NCBI RefSeq assembly: GCF_044797955.1
Contig: NZ_CP085211.1
Location: 1,736,001-1,800,000, forward strand
Origin: Idiomarina seosinensis_A
GTDB taxonomy: Bacteria; Pseudomonadota; Gammaproteobacteria; Enterobacterales; Alteromonadaceae
Reading direction: 5' to 3'
DNA length: 64,000 bases
The stretch's first letter is position 1. Every line of letters begins with the position of its first letter. The notes below the pieces were generated by a model, which was given only the letters and a program-made list of their open reading frames with translations, did no database searches and had not been told where the DNA came from. Below, one piece after another: positions 1 to 8,263 of the stretch. The position numbers were made by a program, and so were the translations under genes.

Positions 1-1040
1 TGCAGGTATTGTTCACCGCGCTCAATCAGGCTGTCCATTTCCTTATGTCTTCCACGCGCGGTTTTTATAACCTGCAGAAACAGCTCTAATTTTTCCTGCA
101 AACGTTCGGTCGCTTCGGGCATCTCGGCCTGCTCGCGCCATTCTCTCCAGTTACCACGCATTGGTTCCCGGGGAAACTGTAGCCGCCAATCCTTTACCAC
201 TTGCTCAAACAGCCGAGCCATTTGGGTCGCCTGCGAAAGGTCTTTAAGCTCAGTCAAACATAAACGGCTCACTTCCTCGGCCAATTCGATTAATTGCCGG
301 CTGGAAATTGATTCGCCGTAATACTGACTGGCTATATCCGGAACCTGATGGGCTTCATCAAAGACAACCACTTCACTGTCAGGAATAATTTCGCCAAAAC
401 CGGTATCTTTTACCGCTAAATCAGCAAAGAACAGATGATGGTTAACCACCACAATATCAGCTTTTCTGGCTTCTTCCCGTGCCTGCACTAAATGACAGTC
501 ATCGTAAACAGGACATTCTTTACCCAGGCAATTATCTTTGGTACTGGTCACCAGCGACATCGCATGTGCATCTTCCTGCAATTCATTCAATTCGCCAATA
601 TCACCGCTACGGGTCATGGTTGCCCAGCGTTTTACTTTTAATAGCTGGCTTTGCACTACCGGCGAAAACTGCCCTGCCTGCTGCTGCGCCTGCTCTAACC
701 GATAGATACACAAATAGTTGGCACGCCCTTTGAGCAGGGCAATGACTTTTTTCGGCGCCAGGGCTTTGCGCAGTCGTGGTAGATCGCGATGAAAAAGCTG
801 CTCTTGCAGGTTTTTTGTGCCGGTTGAAATAACGGCTTTGTCTTTTGTCAGTAAAATTGGAGCCAGATAGGCAAAGGTCTTCCCCGTTCCAGTTTCTGCT
901 TCGACCACCAGCTGACCGCTGGTTTTGATAGTGGACTCAATTGCTGTCGCCATTTTTAATTGCGCATCGCGTGGCTGGAAACCTTCTATCGCTGAGGATA
1001 AAGAACCTTGAGCTTTAAAAACATTAGCGACTTGAGTCAT
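1..1040 (-). CDS. yoaA: YoaA/DinG-family ATP-dependent helicase (C-terminus cut by window edge)
   Basis: The minus strand encodes 346 residues from the ATG at 1040 and runs off the left edge. Walker A (AETGTGKT) is at residues 48-55 and a DEAH box at 228-231, followed by HQVPDI. Four cysteines (about 111, 171, 176 and 182) sit between them, the arrangement of the XPD/DinG/YoaA iron-sulfur domain. The family unwinds DNA 5' to 3'; YoaA acts in DNA damage tolerance in E. coli with the HolC (chi) clamp-loader subunit. YoaA is preferred over DinG because of the compact N-terminus and the FeS spacing, but the missing C-terminal half prevents a firm choice. The helicase class is certain; the symbol is inference. 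Confidence 0.85.
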   Translation of the reverse strand, partial: MTQVANVFKAQGSLSSAIEGFQPRDAQLKMATAIESTIKTSGQLVVEAETGTGKTFAYLAPILLTKDKAVISTGTKNLQEQLFHRDLPRLRKALAPKKVIALLKGRANYLCIYRLEQAQQQAGQFSPVVQSQLLKVKRWATMTRSGDIGELNELQEDAHAMSLVTSTKDNCLGKECPVYDDCHLVQAREEARKADIVVVNHHLFFADLAVKDTGFGEIIPDSEVVVFDEAHQVPDIASQYYGESISSRQLIELAEEVSRLCLTELKDLSQATQMARLFEQVVKDWRLQFPREPMRGNWREWREQAEMPEATERLQEKLELFLQVIKTARGRHKEMDSLIERGEQYL

Positions 1041-1137
1041 GATGGCAGCGAATCCGGAACAGCAAAAAATAAAAAGACGGGATATTATGGCACAGCCTTT
1101 AAATGCTGTCAGGCAGGACAGTTAGGCAAAGTGTCGT

Positions 1138-1416
1138 TTAAGCGTAGGTGTCGATATGGCCGTCGCTGTCCTGTCCTTCGCTCTCAGGCTCAGCTGCTGA
1201 CTGTCCTTGCTCGTTCTGCTGTTGATTGTGCTGCATCTGCTGATGATGTTGGCTGCGTTCGTCCCGCTCAGTAATCGAGTTACTCTCTTCCTCTTTGATT
1301 TTTTCGATCGCCTGCGCACGCTGCACCTGATGGATGCGCAGCGAGTCGCGGTTTTGCTCTATCGGTATCCGTGAATCTTTTGGAATCAAAGGTACCATCG
1401 CATCAAAATTAGCCAC
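1138..1416 (-). CDS. Small Q/E-rich hypothetical protein
   Basis: A 92-residue protein starts at a GTG (1416-1414) preceded by GAGAGG seven bases upstream, a good ribosome-binding site. The N-terminal 40 residues are mixed (MANFDAMVPLIPKD...). The rest is dominated by Gln, Glu, Ser, Asp and Asn with many His/Gln pairs, so it is probably a charged, partly disordered or coiled-coil tail. No signal peptide, membrane segment or catalytic motif is visible. It lies 97 bases upstream of the helicase gene on the same strand, so the two may share a transcript. I do not recognise the family. A shorter overlapping frame at 1122-1319 on the same strand has no such ribosome-binding site. Confidence 0.6.
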   Translation of the reverse strand: MANFDAMVPLIPKDSRIPIEQNRDSLRIHQVQRAQAIEKIKEEESNSITERDERSQHHQQMQHNQQQNEQGQSAAEPESEGQDSDGHIDTYA

Positions 1417-1551
1417 AGATAACCTCTCTTTTATTAACCTAAAGCACCGGCTAAAGGAAACTTAGCTGCCATTGCAGTCGACAACCTGAACTCCTATCGG
1501 CTAAACTTTAACCAACTATAGACTAAAAATAATAAGCTGTGGGGTTGCTTT

Positions 1552-1580
1552 CTTAAAATAGTTAAGTATCCTTCTATACA
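1552..1580 (+). promoter_or_regulatory. Candidate promoter of the his operon
   Basis: A good -10 hexamer TATACA (1575-1580) lies 35 bases before the hisL start, with a weak -35 CTTAAA (1552-1557) and a 17-base spacer. The surrounding 1500-1600 stretch is AT-rich. A start near 1587 would give a short leader, as expected for an attenuated his mRNA. The weak -35 keeps confidence low. Confidence 0.35.
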
Positions 1581-1615
1581 ACTGACTTATTAGTTACATC
1601 ACCACGGAGCTAAAG

Positions 1616-1669
1616 ATGCAAATTAAGCCGCGTACTCACCACCATCATCATTGGTTTTATTTGGGTTAG
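1616..1669 (+). CDS. hisL: his operon leader peptide
   Basis: A 17-codon open frame, ATG at 1616 and TAG at 1667-1669, with five consecutive His codons (1637-1651: CAC CAC CAT CAT CAT) followed by Trp-Phe-Tyr-Leu-Gly. It lies just upstream of an RNA hairpin cascade and of hisG. In enterobacterial his operons a leader with seven His codons lets ribosome stalling at low charged tRNA-His prevent terminator formation. The His run and position make the same role very likely here. An upstream ACGGAG at 1604-1609 can serve as ribosome-binding site. Confidence 0.9.
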   Translation: MQIKPRTHHHHHWFYLG

Positions 1670-1758
1670 CCAGCTATTTGCTTCTTGGCTAGCCACAAAA
1701 CGCTAGCCTTTCGCATGACTATACAACCCCTCGAAAGGCAAACTTTCGAGGGGTTTTT
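1664..1758 (+). promoter_or_regulatory. his attenuator (mutually exclusive RNA hairpins)
   Basis: Segment A (1664-1673) can pair with B (1684-1694). B (GGCTAGC, 1687-1693) can pair perfectly with C (GCTAGCC, 1702-1708). C/D (CCTTTCG, 1707-1713) can pair with E (CGAAAGG, 1732-1738). E also forms the terminator with F. Segment A begins inside the hisL stop region, so the position of the ribosome on the His codons would decide which pairs form. This is the A:B, C:D, E:F versus B:C, D:E logic known from E. coli and Salmonella; here it is inferred from complementarity only. Confidence 0.8.
1725..1758 (+). terminator. his attenuator terminator
   Basis: A perfect 13-base stem (1725-1737 with 1743-1755) with a five-base loop, followed by an uninterrupted T-run (1754-1758). 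It lies 16 bases before hisG, after hisL, and is the conditional intrinsic terminator of the attenuator. Confidence 0.9.
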
Positions 1759-1773
1759 CTATTAGGAGTCGTT

Positions 1774-2667
1774 ATGACCGAACGTTTGACCATTGCTATT
1801 CAAAAATCAGGACGCTTAAGTAAAGAGTCTATCGCACTACTTAATGCCTGCGGTGTTAAATTCAGCCTTAATGAAGCCCGCTTGATTGCTCACAGTACCA
1901 GTCACCCCATTGATCTGCTGCGCGTTCGCGATGATGACATCCCGGGTCTGGTTATGGACGGAGTGGTCGACTTGGGCCTGGTCGGCGAAAACGTACTTGA
2001 AGAGGTGCGTCTGGAGCGTGAGGCCGTTGCTGCCGGCGCCGGCTTTAAGTCATTACGTCCGCTTGACTTTGGCGGTTGCCGATTGTCTATTGCTGTACCC
2101 CGTGAGGCTGACTACCAATCGCTGAGCGATCTGAATGGTAAGCGCATCGCCAGTACCTATCCGTATTTATTACAGCATTATTTGAAACAGCAAGGTATCA
2201 AGGCCAAAAACGTCAACCTGACCGGCTCCGTTGAAGTTGCCCCCCGTGCCGGCCTTGCCGATGCGATTTGTGATTTGGTATCAACCGGTGCCACGCTGGA
2301 AGCCAACGGCTTGATCGAAAAAGAAGTGATCTTTCGTTCTCAGGCTCAGCTAATCCAGCGCAGCGACGACTTATCTACTGATAAGCAGGCAATGATCGAT
2401 CAATTACTACCGCGCATTGACGGTGTGCAGCTTGCCCGGGAAAGCAAATACATTATGCTGCACGCGCCGAAAGATCAGTTGGATCAAGTTATTGCTTTGC
2501 TGCCCGGAGCCGAAACTCCTACAGTGCTGCCGCTAAGCCATACTGACCAGCAAGTTGCCGTGCACATGGTCAGTACCGAAAAACTATTTTGGGAAACCAT
2601 GGAAGATCTAAAAGCCATTGGCTGCAGCTCTATTTTAGTGCTGCCTATTGAAAAAATGATGGGGTAG
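1774..2667 (+). CDS. hisG: ATP phosphoribosyltransferase (long form)
   Basis: Catalyses the first, committed step of histidine synthesis: ATP plus PRPP to phosphoribosyl-ATP, in the cytoplasm. The 297 residues match the long HisG form, which carries its own C-terminal ACT-like regulatory domain and needs no HisZ. The PRPP-binding loop DLVSTGATLEANGL is visible near residues 168-181. The ATG at 1774 has TAGGAG nine bases upstream. It is the first structural gene after the attenuator, and the long form is known for feedback inhibition by histidine. hisD follows after six bases. Confidence 0.97.
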   Translation: MTERLTIAIQKSGRLSKESIALLNACGVKFSLNEARLIAHSTSHPIDLLRVRDDDIPGLVMDGVVDLGLVGENVLEEVRLEREAVAAGAGFKSLRPLDFGGCRLSIAVPREADYQSLSDLNGKRIASTYPYLLQHYLKQQGIKAKNVNLTGSVEVAPRAGLADAICDLVSTGATLEANGLIEKEVIFRSQAQLIQRSDDLSTDKQAMIDQLLPRIDGVQLARESKYIMLHAPKDQLDQVIALLPGAETPTVLPLSHTDQQVAVHMVSTEKLFWETMEDLKAIGCSSILVLPIEKMMG

Positions 2668-2673
2668 ATTGTC

Positions 2674-3987
2674 ATGTCCGATGTACAACTGAGCATTGAG
2701 CAGTGGTCCGGGCTTACCGCAGCCGAACAAGCTGCGCGTCTCGCTCGCCCAAAGCAAAGCCGTTCCGAAGGACTCAAAAACACGGTCGCCGAAATTTTGC
2801 AGCAGGTCCGGCAGCAGGGGGATGAAGCAGTTTTGCAGCTGACGCAGCGCTTCGATTATCCGGAAGCTAAGAGCCTGACCTTAAACACAGAGGAAAAACA
2901 GCAGGCTTTACAATTGCTCGATAGCGAAACAAAAGCTGCGATCGACACTGCATACGGTACCATTAAACGCTTTCATCAGGCGCAGCAGCCCAGTTCTACT
3001 CAGGTAGAAACAGCACCGGGTGTTATCTGTGAGTCGCGCTATGCGGCCATTAATTCGGTCGGCTTATACATCCCTGGCGGCACCGCAACACTACCTTCGA
3101 CCGCATTAATGTTGGGAATCCCAGCGCAGTTAGCCGGTTGTCCACGCAAAGTGTTGGCTACACCGCCAGCGCGTGACGGCAGTATTCCGCCAGCTATTGT
3201 CTACGTAGCCGAACTTTGTCAAATTGATGAGATCATTTTATGCGGCGGCGCTCAGGCTGTTGCCGCTCTTGCTTACGGCACCGACAGCATCCGCGCCGTT
3301 GATAAAATTTTTGGTCCGGGCAATGCGTTTGTCACTGAGGCAAAACAGCAAGTCAGTCAAGACAGTAGCGGCGTCGCCATTGATATGCCGGCCGGCCCTT
3401 CTGAGTTACTGGTGATTGCCGACGACAGCGCCAATGCGGCTTTTGTTGCTGCCGACTTACTATCTCAGGCCGAACATGGCGCTGATTCGCAGGTACTGTT
3501 ACTGACTCCGTCAGCAGAGTTGGCGAAGGAGGTTGAACAGCAGCTTATTAAACAAACTGCGTTACTGTCCCGCGCTGATATCATCAAACAAGCGCTGGCC
3601 AATAGCCGCCTGCTGGTTACCGATTCGCTGGCTGATGCAATTGCTATTTCGGAGCGCTACGCGCCCGAACACCTATCGCTGCAATTTGATCGCGCGCGAG
3701 ATTATTTGCCCCGGTTAACAACGGCCGGGTCAATCTTTCTAGGCCATTATACCCCGGAGTCCGGTGGTGATTATGCAACCGGTACCAACCATGTGCTGCC
3801 AACTTATGGTTACGCGCGTAACTACAGCAGCCTGGGGCTAACCGACTTTTATCGCCGCTACACCATTCAGGAAGCAACACAACAAGGGTTGAGTGGTCTG
3901 GCTGCAGCCATAAGCCGGCTCGCGGAAATTGAGGGACTGGACGCCCATAAGCGTGCGGTAACGGTTCGCCTGGAGGGCCTGGAATGA
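2674..3987 (+). CDS. hisD: Histidinol dehydrogenase
   Basis: Oxidises L-histidinol to L-histidine in two NAD-dependent steps, the last reactions of the pathway, as a zinc homodimer. The 437-residue length is normal for the family. Recognisable blocks include VGLYIPGGTATLPSTALM, GPGNAFVTEAKQ, AGPSELLVIAD and the ERYAPEHLSLQ region, which carries the conserved catalytic Glu/His pair. The C-terminal part has TYGYARNYSSLG. The start lies six bases after hisG and the stop overlaps hisC by four bases (ATGA), so translation is probably coupled. Confidence 0.97.
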   Translation: MSDVQLSIEQWSGLTAAEQAARLARPKQSRSEGLKNTVAEILQQVRQQGDEAVLQLTQRFDYPEAKSLTLNTEEKQQALQLLDSETKAAIDTAYGTIKRFHQAQQPSSTQVETAPGVICESRYAAINSVGLYIPGGTATLPSTALMLGIPAQLAGCPRKVLATPPARDGSIPPAIVYVAELCQIDEIILCGGAQAVAALAYGTDSIRAVDKIFGPGNAFVTEAKQQVSQDSSGVAIDMPAGPSELLVIADDSANAAFVAADLLSQAEHGADSQVLLLTPSAELAKEVEQQLIKQTALLSRADIIKQALANSRLLVTDSLADAIAISERYAPEHLSLQFDRARDYLPRLTTAGSIFLGHYTPESGGDYATGTNHVLPTYGYARNYSSLGLTDFYRRYTIQEATQQGLSGLAAAISRLAEIEGLDAHKRAVTVRLEGLE

Positions 3988-5069
3988 GCATTGCACAGCA
4001 ATTACAACGGTCACATTTAGCCGAACTGGAACCTTATGCGTCAGCTCGTCGCAGCATGATCGGCGGTTCTGTCTGGCTGAACGCCAACGAGTCTCCCTTT
4101 GTTAATGACTATCAAATGGACAGTAGTCAACTTAACCGTTATCCGGCTTTTCAGTCAGACGAGTTAAATACCCGTTACGCCAACTATGCCGGGGTTAGTC
4201 CCTCGCAAGTACTGAGTTGTCGGGGCTCGGACGAAGCCATTGACCTGTTGATCCGGGCCTTTTGCGAACCGGCCCGGGATGAAGTTATTATTTGTCCACC
4301 AACCTATGGTATGTATGCCATTTCGGCCCGGACCCAGGGCGCCGGCGTCAATGAAATTCCATTATTGCCTGGCAACTGGCAACTTGACCTGAAACGCCTT
4401 TTACCAGCACTAAAAGACAGTAAGCTGGTATTTTTGTGCTCGCCGTCTAATCCCTTAGGCAACAACTTAAACAGCGCTGATATCGAACAGGTATTAGAAC
4501 ACGCCGAGCAAACTTTAGTGGTGCTGGATGAAGCTTACATCGAGTTTTGTCCGGACAAAACGCTTACCTGCTGGCTCAAACGTTTTCCCAATCTCGTCAT
4601 TCTTAGGACGTTATCAAAGGCCTTTGCTCTTGCCGGTGCCCGCTGCGGCTTTGCCCTTGCTGATGCCGAAATAATAGATGTCCTGAAGAAAGTTTTAGCG
4701 CCTTATCCGTTGCCGGACCCTACTGTACAGGTAGCCTGCCAGGCTCTTGCTGAGAGTGGAATTGAACATCTCCAACAGCAAGTCGCCAACCTACTGGACG
4801 AGCGCCAGAAGCTGTTAAAGTCACTGCAGCAGCTTGGCTTAAACACAGTGGCAAAGTCCGCAACTAACTTTGTCTTAATTCAGGTAGACAATGCTGAACG
4901 CTTAGTGGCAGCGGCCGCTGCCCAGGGAATTTTACTACGCAACCAATCGGCCCAGAAAGGATTAGATAACTGCGTTAGAATTAGCATCGGCAGTGCTGAT
5001 GAAAATCAACAACTGCTGGAATTTTTTAATCACTTTTTTTCTTCTTCTGTAAACGGAGACAGGCTATGA
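3984..5069 (+). CDS. hisC: Histidinol-phosphate aminotransferase
   Basis: A PLP-dependent class I/II aminotransferase converting imidazole-acetol phosphate to histidinol phosphate with glutamate. The 361 residues show the N-terminal NANESPF substrate region, the PLP-binding DEAYIEF strand and the Schiff-base lysine in RTLSKAFALAGARCGF. The ATG overlaps the hisD stop (ATGA) and the gene's own stop overlaps hisB in the same way. Place and length match enterobacterial HisC. Confidence 0.96.
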   Translation: MSIAQQLQRSHLAELEPYASARRSMIGGSVWLNANESPFVNDYQMDSSQLNRYPAFQSDELNTRYANYAGVSPSQVLSCRGSDEAIDLLIRAFCEPARDEVIICPPTYGMYAISARTQGAGVNEIPLLPGNWQLDLKRLLPALKDSKLVFLCSPSNPLGNNLNSADIEQVLEHAEQTLVVLDEAYIEFCPDKTLTCWLKRFPNLVILRTLSKAFALAGARCGFALADAEIIDVLKKVLAPYPLPDPTVQVACQALAESGIEHLQQQVANLLDERQKLLKSLQQLGLNTVAKSATNFVLIQVDNAERLVAAAAAQGILLRNQSAQKGLDNCVRISIGSADENQQLLEFFNHFFSSSVNGDRL

Positions 5070-6157
5070 GTAACACGGCATCCCGACAGCAGCGCTGGTT
5101 ATTTATTGACCGTGACGGTACCCTGGTTGAAGAACCCAGCGTTGATAAACAACTTGACCGGCTCGACAAACTGGTTTTTGAACCCCGGGTAGTCCCTGCT
5201 TTACTTAAACTGCAGGACGCCGGTTACAAATTAGTTATGGTATCAAACCAGGATGGCCTGGGAACCGAGAGCTTCCCCAAAGCCGATTTTGATGCGCCTC
5301 ATCAGTTAATGATGCAATTATTTGAGTCCCAGGGCATTATTTTTGAAGAAGTCCTTATTTGTCCACATTTTGCTGACGATAATTGCAGTTGCCGAAAACC
5401 CGCCTTAGGTCTGGTACAACATTACCTGCAGCAGGGCCTGGTGGATTTTACCGATAGCTACGTTATCGGAGACCGTGAAACTGACCTGCAATTAGCACAG
5501 AGCATGGGTATTGCCGGCCTTCGTTACCAACGCAACGGCCTTAACTGGGACGCCATTTGTCGACAGCTGACCGAACGCCCGCGCAGCGCTGAAGTGGTCC
5601 GGACAACACGCGAAACGGATATCAGTATCGCTGTGGATTTGGATGCTCAAGGTCCGCACGAGTTCAGTACCGGCATTGGCTTTTTTGATCATATGCTGGA
5701 ACAAATTGCGACCCACGCCGGCATCGCTCTGACTGTAAAAGTCACGGGTGATCTGCATATTGATGATCATCACACCGTCGAAGATACCGCCCTGGCGTTA
5801 GGTCAGGCGCTTCGTCAGGCTTTAGGAGACAAACGCGGAATTGGCCGCTTTGGCTTTGCTCTGCCTATGGATGAATGTCGGGCAGAATGCCTGATAGATT
5901 TATCAGGCCGACCTTATTTAAAATGGCAGGCTGATTTTTCCCGCGACAAAGTGGGCGAGCTGTCAACGGAAATGGTTGAGCACTTTTTTCGCTCTTTGAC
6001 GGATGCTATGGCTATGAGCCTGCACTTATCAACAACTGAAGGTAATAGCCATCACCAGGTAGAAAGTTTGTTCAAAGTATTTGGTCGGGCATTAAGACAA
6101 GCCGTTAGCGCCAGCGGCGATAACCAGTTGCCATCCAGTAAAGGTATGTTGGCATGA
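5066..6157 (+). CDS. hisB: Bifunctional histidinol-phosphatase / imidazoleglycerol-phosphate dehydratase
   Basis: The 363-residue protein is the gammaproteobacterial fusion. The N-terminal HAD phosphatase (about residues 1-165) has the FIDRDGT motif with Asp15 and Asp17 and the Zn-site cysteines in CPHFADDNCSCRKP. The C-terminal IGP dehydratase (about 175-363) has the metal-binding motifs FFDHMLEQIATHAG and DDHHTVEDTA, and EGNSHHQVES near the end. It catalyses steps 7 and 9 of the pathway. Both stop/start junctions overlap by four bases (hisC upstream, hisH downstream). Confidence 0.97.
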   Translation: MSNTASRQQRWLFIDRDGTLVEEPSVDKQLDRLDKLVFEPRVVPALLKLQDAGYKLVMVSNQDGLGTESFPKADFDAPHQLMMQLFESQGIIFEEVLICPHFADDNCSCRKPALGLVQHYLQQGLVDFTDSYVIGDRETDLQLAQSMGIAGLRYQRNGLNWDAICRQLTERPRSAEVVRTTRETDISIAVDLDAQGPHEFSTGIGFFDHMLEQIATHAGIALTVKVTGDLHIDDHHTVEDTALALGQALRQALGDKRGIGRFGFALPMDECRAECLIDLSGRPYLKWQADFSRDKVGELSTEMVEHFFRSLTDAMAMSLHLSTTEGNSHHQVESLFKVFGRALRQAVSASGDNQLPSSKGMLA

Positions 6158-6747
6158 ACCTTGTGATAGTTGATACAGAATGTGCCAACCTTACCTCAGT
6201 TCGGTTTGCACTGGAACGGCTGGGCATTAAGCCAACAATCAGTGATGATGCAATGCTGATAAAAAATGCCGACCGGGTCATTTTACCAGGCGTGGGAACC
6301 GCTGCCGCAGCCATGCGCAACCTGGAAAACAAACAACTGATTGAACCGCTGCAGTCCCTAACTCAGCCCGTCCTGGGTATTTGTCTGGGTATGCAGCTGC
6401 TGACCAGCCACTCTGAAGAAGGCAACGTTAACTGCCTTAACGTGATTCCGGCCAATACTCAGCGGATGCAAACCGATGCCTTACCCCTGCCTCATATGGG
6501 CTGGAATAATATTGAGCCGGTCAACGATAATCCTTTATTAACTGATGAGCAGTCACCCTACTGCTATTTTGTTCACAGTTTCGCCGTGGCTGAAGACCAG
6601 TACACCATCGCTCGCTGTCACTATCATCAGCCATTCGCCGCTATGATTAAAAAAGATAATTTTATCGGCGCCCAATTTCATCCTGAGCGCTCCGGTGCTG
6701 CGGGCCGTCGCATTTTACAACGTTTTTTGGAGCTGCCGTTATGCTGA
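6154..6747 (+). CDS. hisH: Imidazole glycerol phosphate synthase, glutamine amidotransferase subunit
   Basis: A class I glutaminase that passes ammonia to HisF. The catalytic Cys77 lies in LGICLGMQLL, and FHPERS near the C-terminus supplies the His/Glu pair of the triad. The oxyanion-strand motif LPGVG is at about 44-48. The 197-residue length is normal. It overlaps hisB by four bases and hisA by seven, so it is translated in a tight block with its partner hisF two genes on. Confidence 0.96.
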   Translation: MNLVIVDTECANLTSVRFALERLGIKPTISDDAMLIKNADRVILPGVGTAAAAMRNLENKQLIEPLQSLTQPVLGICLGMQLLTSHSEEGNVNCLNVIPANTQRMQTDALPLPHMGWNNIEPVNDNPLLTDEQSPYCYFVHSFAVAEDQYTIARCHYHQPFAAMIKKDNFIGAQFHPERSGAAGRRILQRFLELPLC

Positions 6748-7478
6748 TTCCAGCACTGGACTTAATTGATGGCCGGGTAGTCCGGCTTTTTCAAGGCGAT
6801 TTCGGACAAAAAACCGAATATGATCTGGATCCTCTGCAGCAGGCTCAGTACTACCATCAGCAAGGCGCTGAGTGGTTGCATTTGGTCGATCTTGATGGCG
6901 CCAAGGATCCCCTCAAACGTCAGCAGCAGCTGCTTGCTGACATTACCCGGCTATCCGGTTTGCGCTGTCAGGCGGGTGGCGGCATCCGCAATGAGGACGA
7001 TCTGGAGCAACTATTCAAGGCCGGTATAGAACGTGTTGTTATTGGCTCAACGGCAGTTAACTCTCCGCAGACAGTCCGTGGCTGGTTGAGTCACTATGGT
7101 CCTGACGCTATTGTACTGGCGCTGGATGTCAACATTAACAGCGAAGGCCAGGCGATGGTTGCCACCCACGGCTGGCAGCAACAAAGTACTTTGACCCTGG
7201 ATAATGTGTTAGAGCGGTATCTGGATGTGGGCTGCCGTCACGTACTCTGTACTGATATCAGTAAGGACGGTACCCTAACCGGCTCTAATGTTGAGCTGTA
7301 CCGGCGTTATAAAGCACGCTACCCGAACATTGCATGGCAAGCTTCCGGCGGAGTCAGTTCATTAGCTGACCTAGCCGAATTAAAAGCCGCTCAATGCGAT
7401 TCTGTTATTCTGGGTAAGTCATTATTAACCGGACAGTTCGAACTGCAGGAGGCCCTGGCATGCTGGCAAAACGCATAA
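6741..7478 (+). CDS. hisA: ProFAR isomerase (phosphoribosylformimino-5-aminoimidazole carboxamide ribotide isomerase)
   Basis: A TIM-barrel enzyme performing the Amadori-type isomerisation of ProFAR to PRFAR. The N-terminal ALDLIDG carries the first catalytic Asp, and VLALDVN in the middle carries the second. Phosphate-binding glycine loops (AGGGIR, SGGVSS) mark the two half-barrels shared with HisF. The 245-residue length is typical. It overlaps hisF by 19 bases. Confidence 0.96.
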   Translation: MLIPALDLIDGRVVRLFQGDFGQKTEYDLDPLQQAQYYHQQGAEWLHLVDLDGAKDPLKRQQQLLADITRLSGLRCQAGGGIRNEDDLEQLFKAGIERVVIGSTAVNSPQTVRGWLSHYGPDAIVLALDVNINSEGQAMVATHGWQQQSTLTLDNVLERYLDVGCRHVLCTDISKDGTLTGSNVELYRRYKARYPNIAWQASGGVSSLADLAELKAAQCDSVILGKSLLTGQFELQEALACWQNA

Positions 7479-8263
7479 TACCCTGTTTGGACGTTCGCGA
7501 TGGGCAAGTCGTTAAAGGTGTGCAGTTTCGCGATCACGAAATCGTGGGCGATATTTTGCCATTAGCGGCCCGGTACGCCGAAGTCGGTGCTGATGAGCTG
7601 GTTTTTTACGATATCACTGCCTCGGCAGACGGTCGCACTGTGGACAAATCCTGGGTAGAACGAGTGGCTCGGGAAATTGACATTCCCTTCACGGTTGCTG
7701 GCGGTATCCGCAGCCAACAGCAGGCACAAACCCTGCTCTCGATGGGCGCTGACAAAATTTCAATTAACTCTCCGGCACTGCAAAATCCTGACTTGATTAA
7801 CCAACTGGTTGATGAGTTTGGCCAACAGTGTGTAGTGATCGGCATTGATAGTTTTTATAATGAAGACTCTGGCCGTTATGAGGTTCACCAATTTACCGGA
7901 GACCAGAGCAAAGCGCGTCGCTCAGCCTGGGATACCAGCGACTGGGTTAACGAAGTAATTGGTCGCGGGGCCGGCGAGATTGTACTTAATTGTATGAACC
8001 AGGACGGTGTTCGACAGGGCTACGACATTAAGCAGTTGGCGGCTATCCGGAAACAGTGTAGTGTGCCGCTGATAGCTTCCGGCGGCGCGGGGAAAATCCA
8101 GCATTTTAGCGATGTTTTTGAACGGGCAAATGTTGACGGTGCACTCGCAGCATCAGTATTTCATAAAAACCTTATCACTATGGCTGATTTAAAACAGCAG
8201 CTGGCTGACCAGGGGATTAGTATTCGCCCTATTGCGCAGGATCGACTTTATGCAACTGACTGA
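7460..8263 (+). CDS. hisF: Imidazole glycerol phosphate synthase, cyclase subunit
   Basis: A TIM-barrel cyclase that uses HisH-derived ammonia to make IGP and AICAR. Catalytic Asp11 is in CLDVRDG and the second Asp lies in VVIGIDSF. The phosphate loops AGGIRS and ASGGAG are present. At 267 residues it is about nine longer than the E. coli protein, and the extra residues are a C-terminal tail (IAQDRLYATD) that overlaps the start of hisI. The start lies inside the end of hisA. Confidence 0.96.
   Translation: MLAKRIIPCLDVRDGQVVKGVQFRDHEIVGDILPLAARYAEVGADELVFYDITASADGRTVDKSWVERVAREIDIPFTVAGGIRSQQQAQTLLSMGADKISINSPALQNPDLINQLVDEFGQQCVVIGIDSFYNEDSGRYEVHQFTGDQSKARRSAWDTSDWVNEVIGRGAGEIVLNCMNQDGVRQGYDIKQLAAIRKQCSVPLIASGGAGKIQHFSDVFERANVDGALAASVFHKNLITMADLKQQLADQGISIRPIAQDRLYATD

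Noticed and set aside
1008..1274. 88-codon plus-strand frame between helicase and small Q/E-rich gene
   Set aside because: It runs antisense to both minus-strand genes, has no ribosome-binding site and has no plausible protein features.
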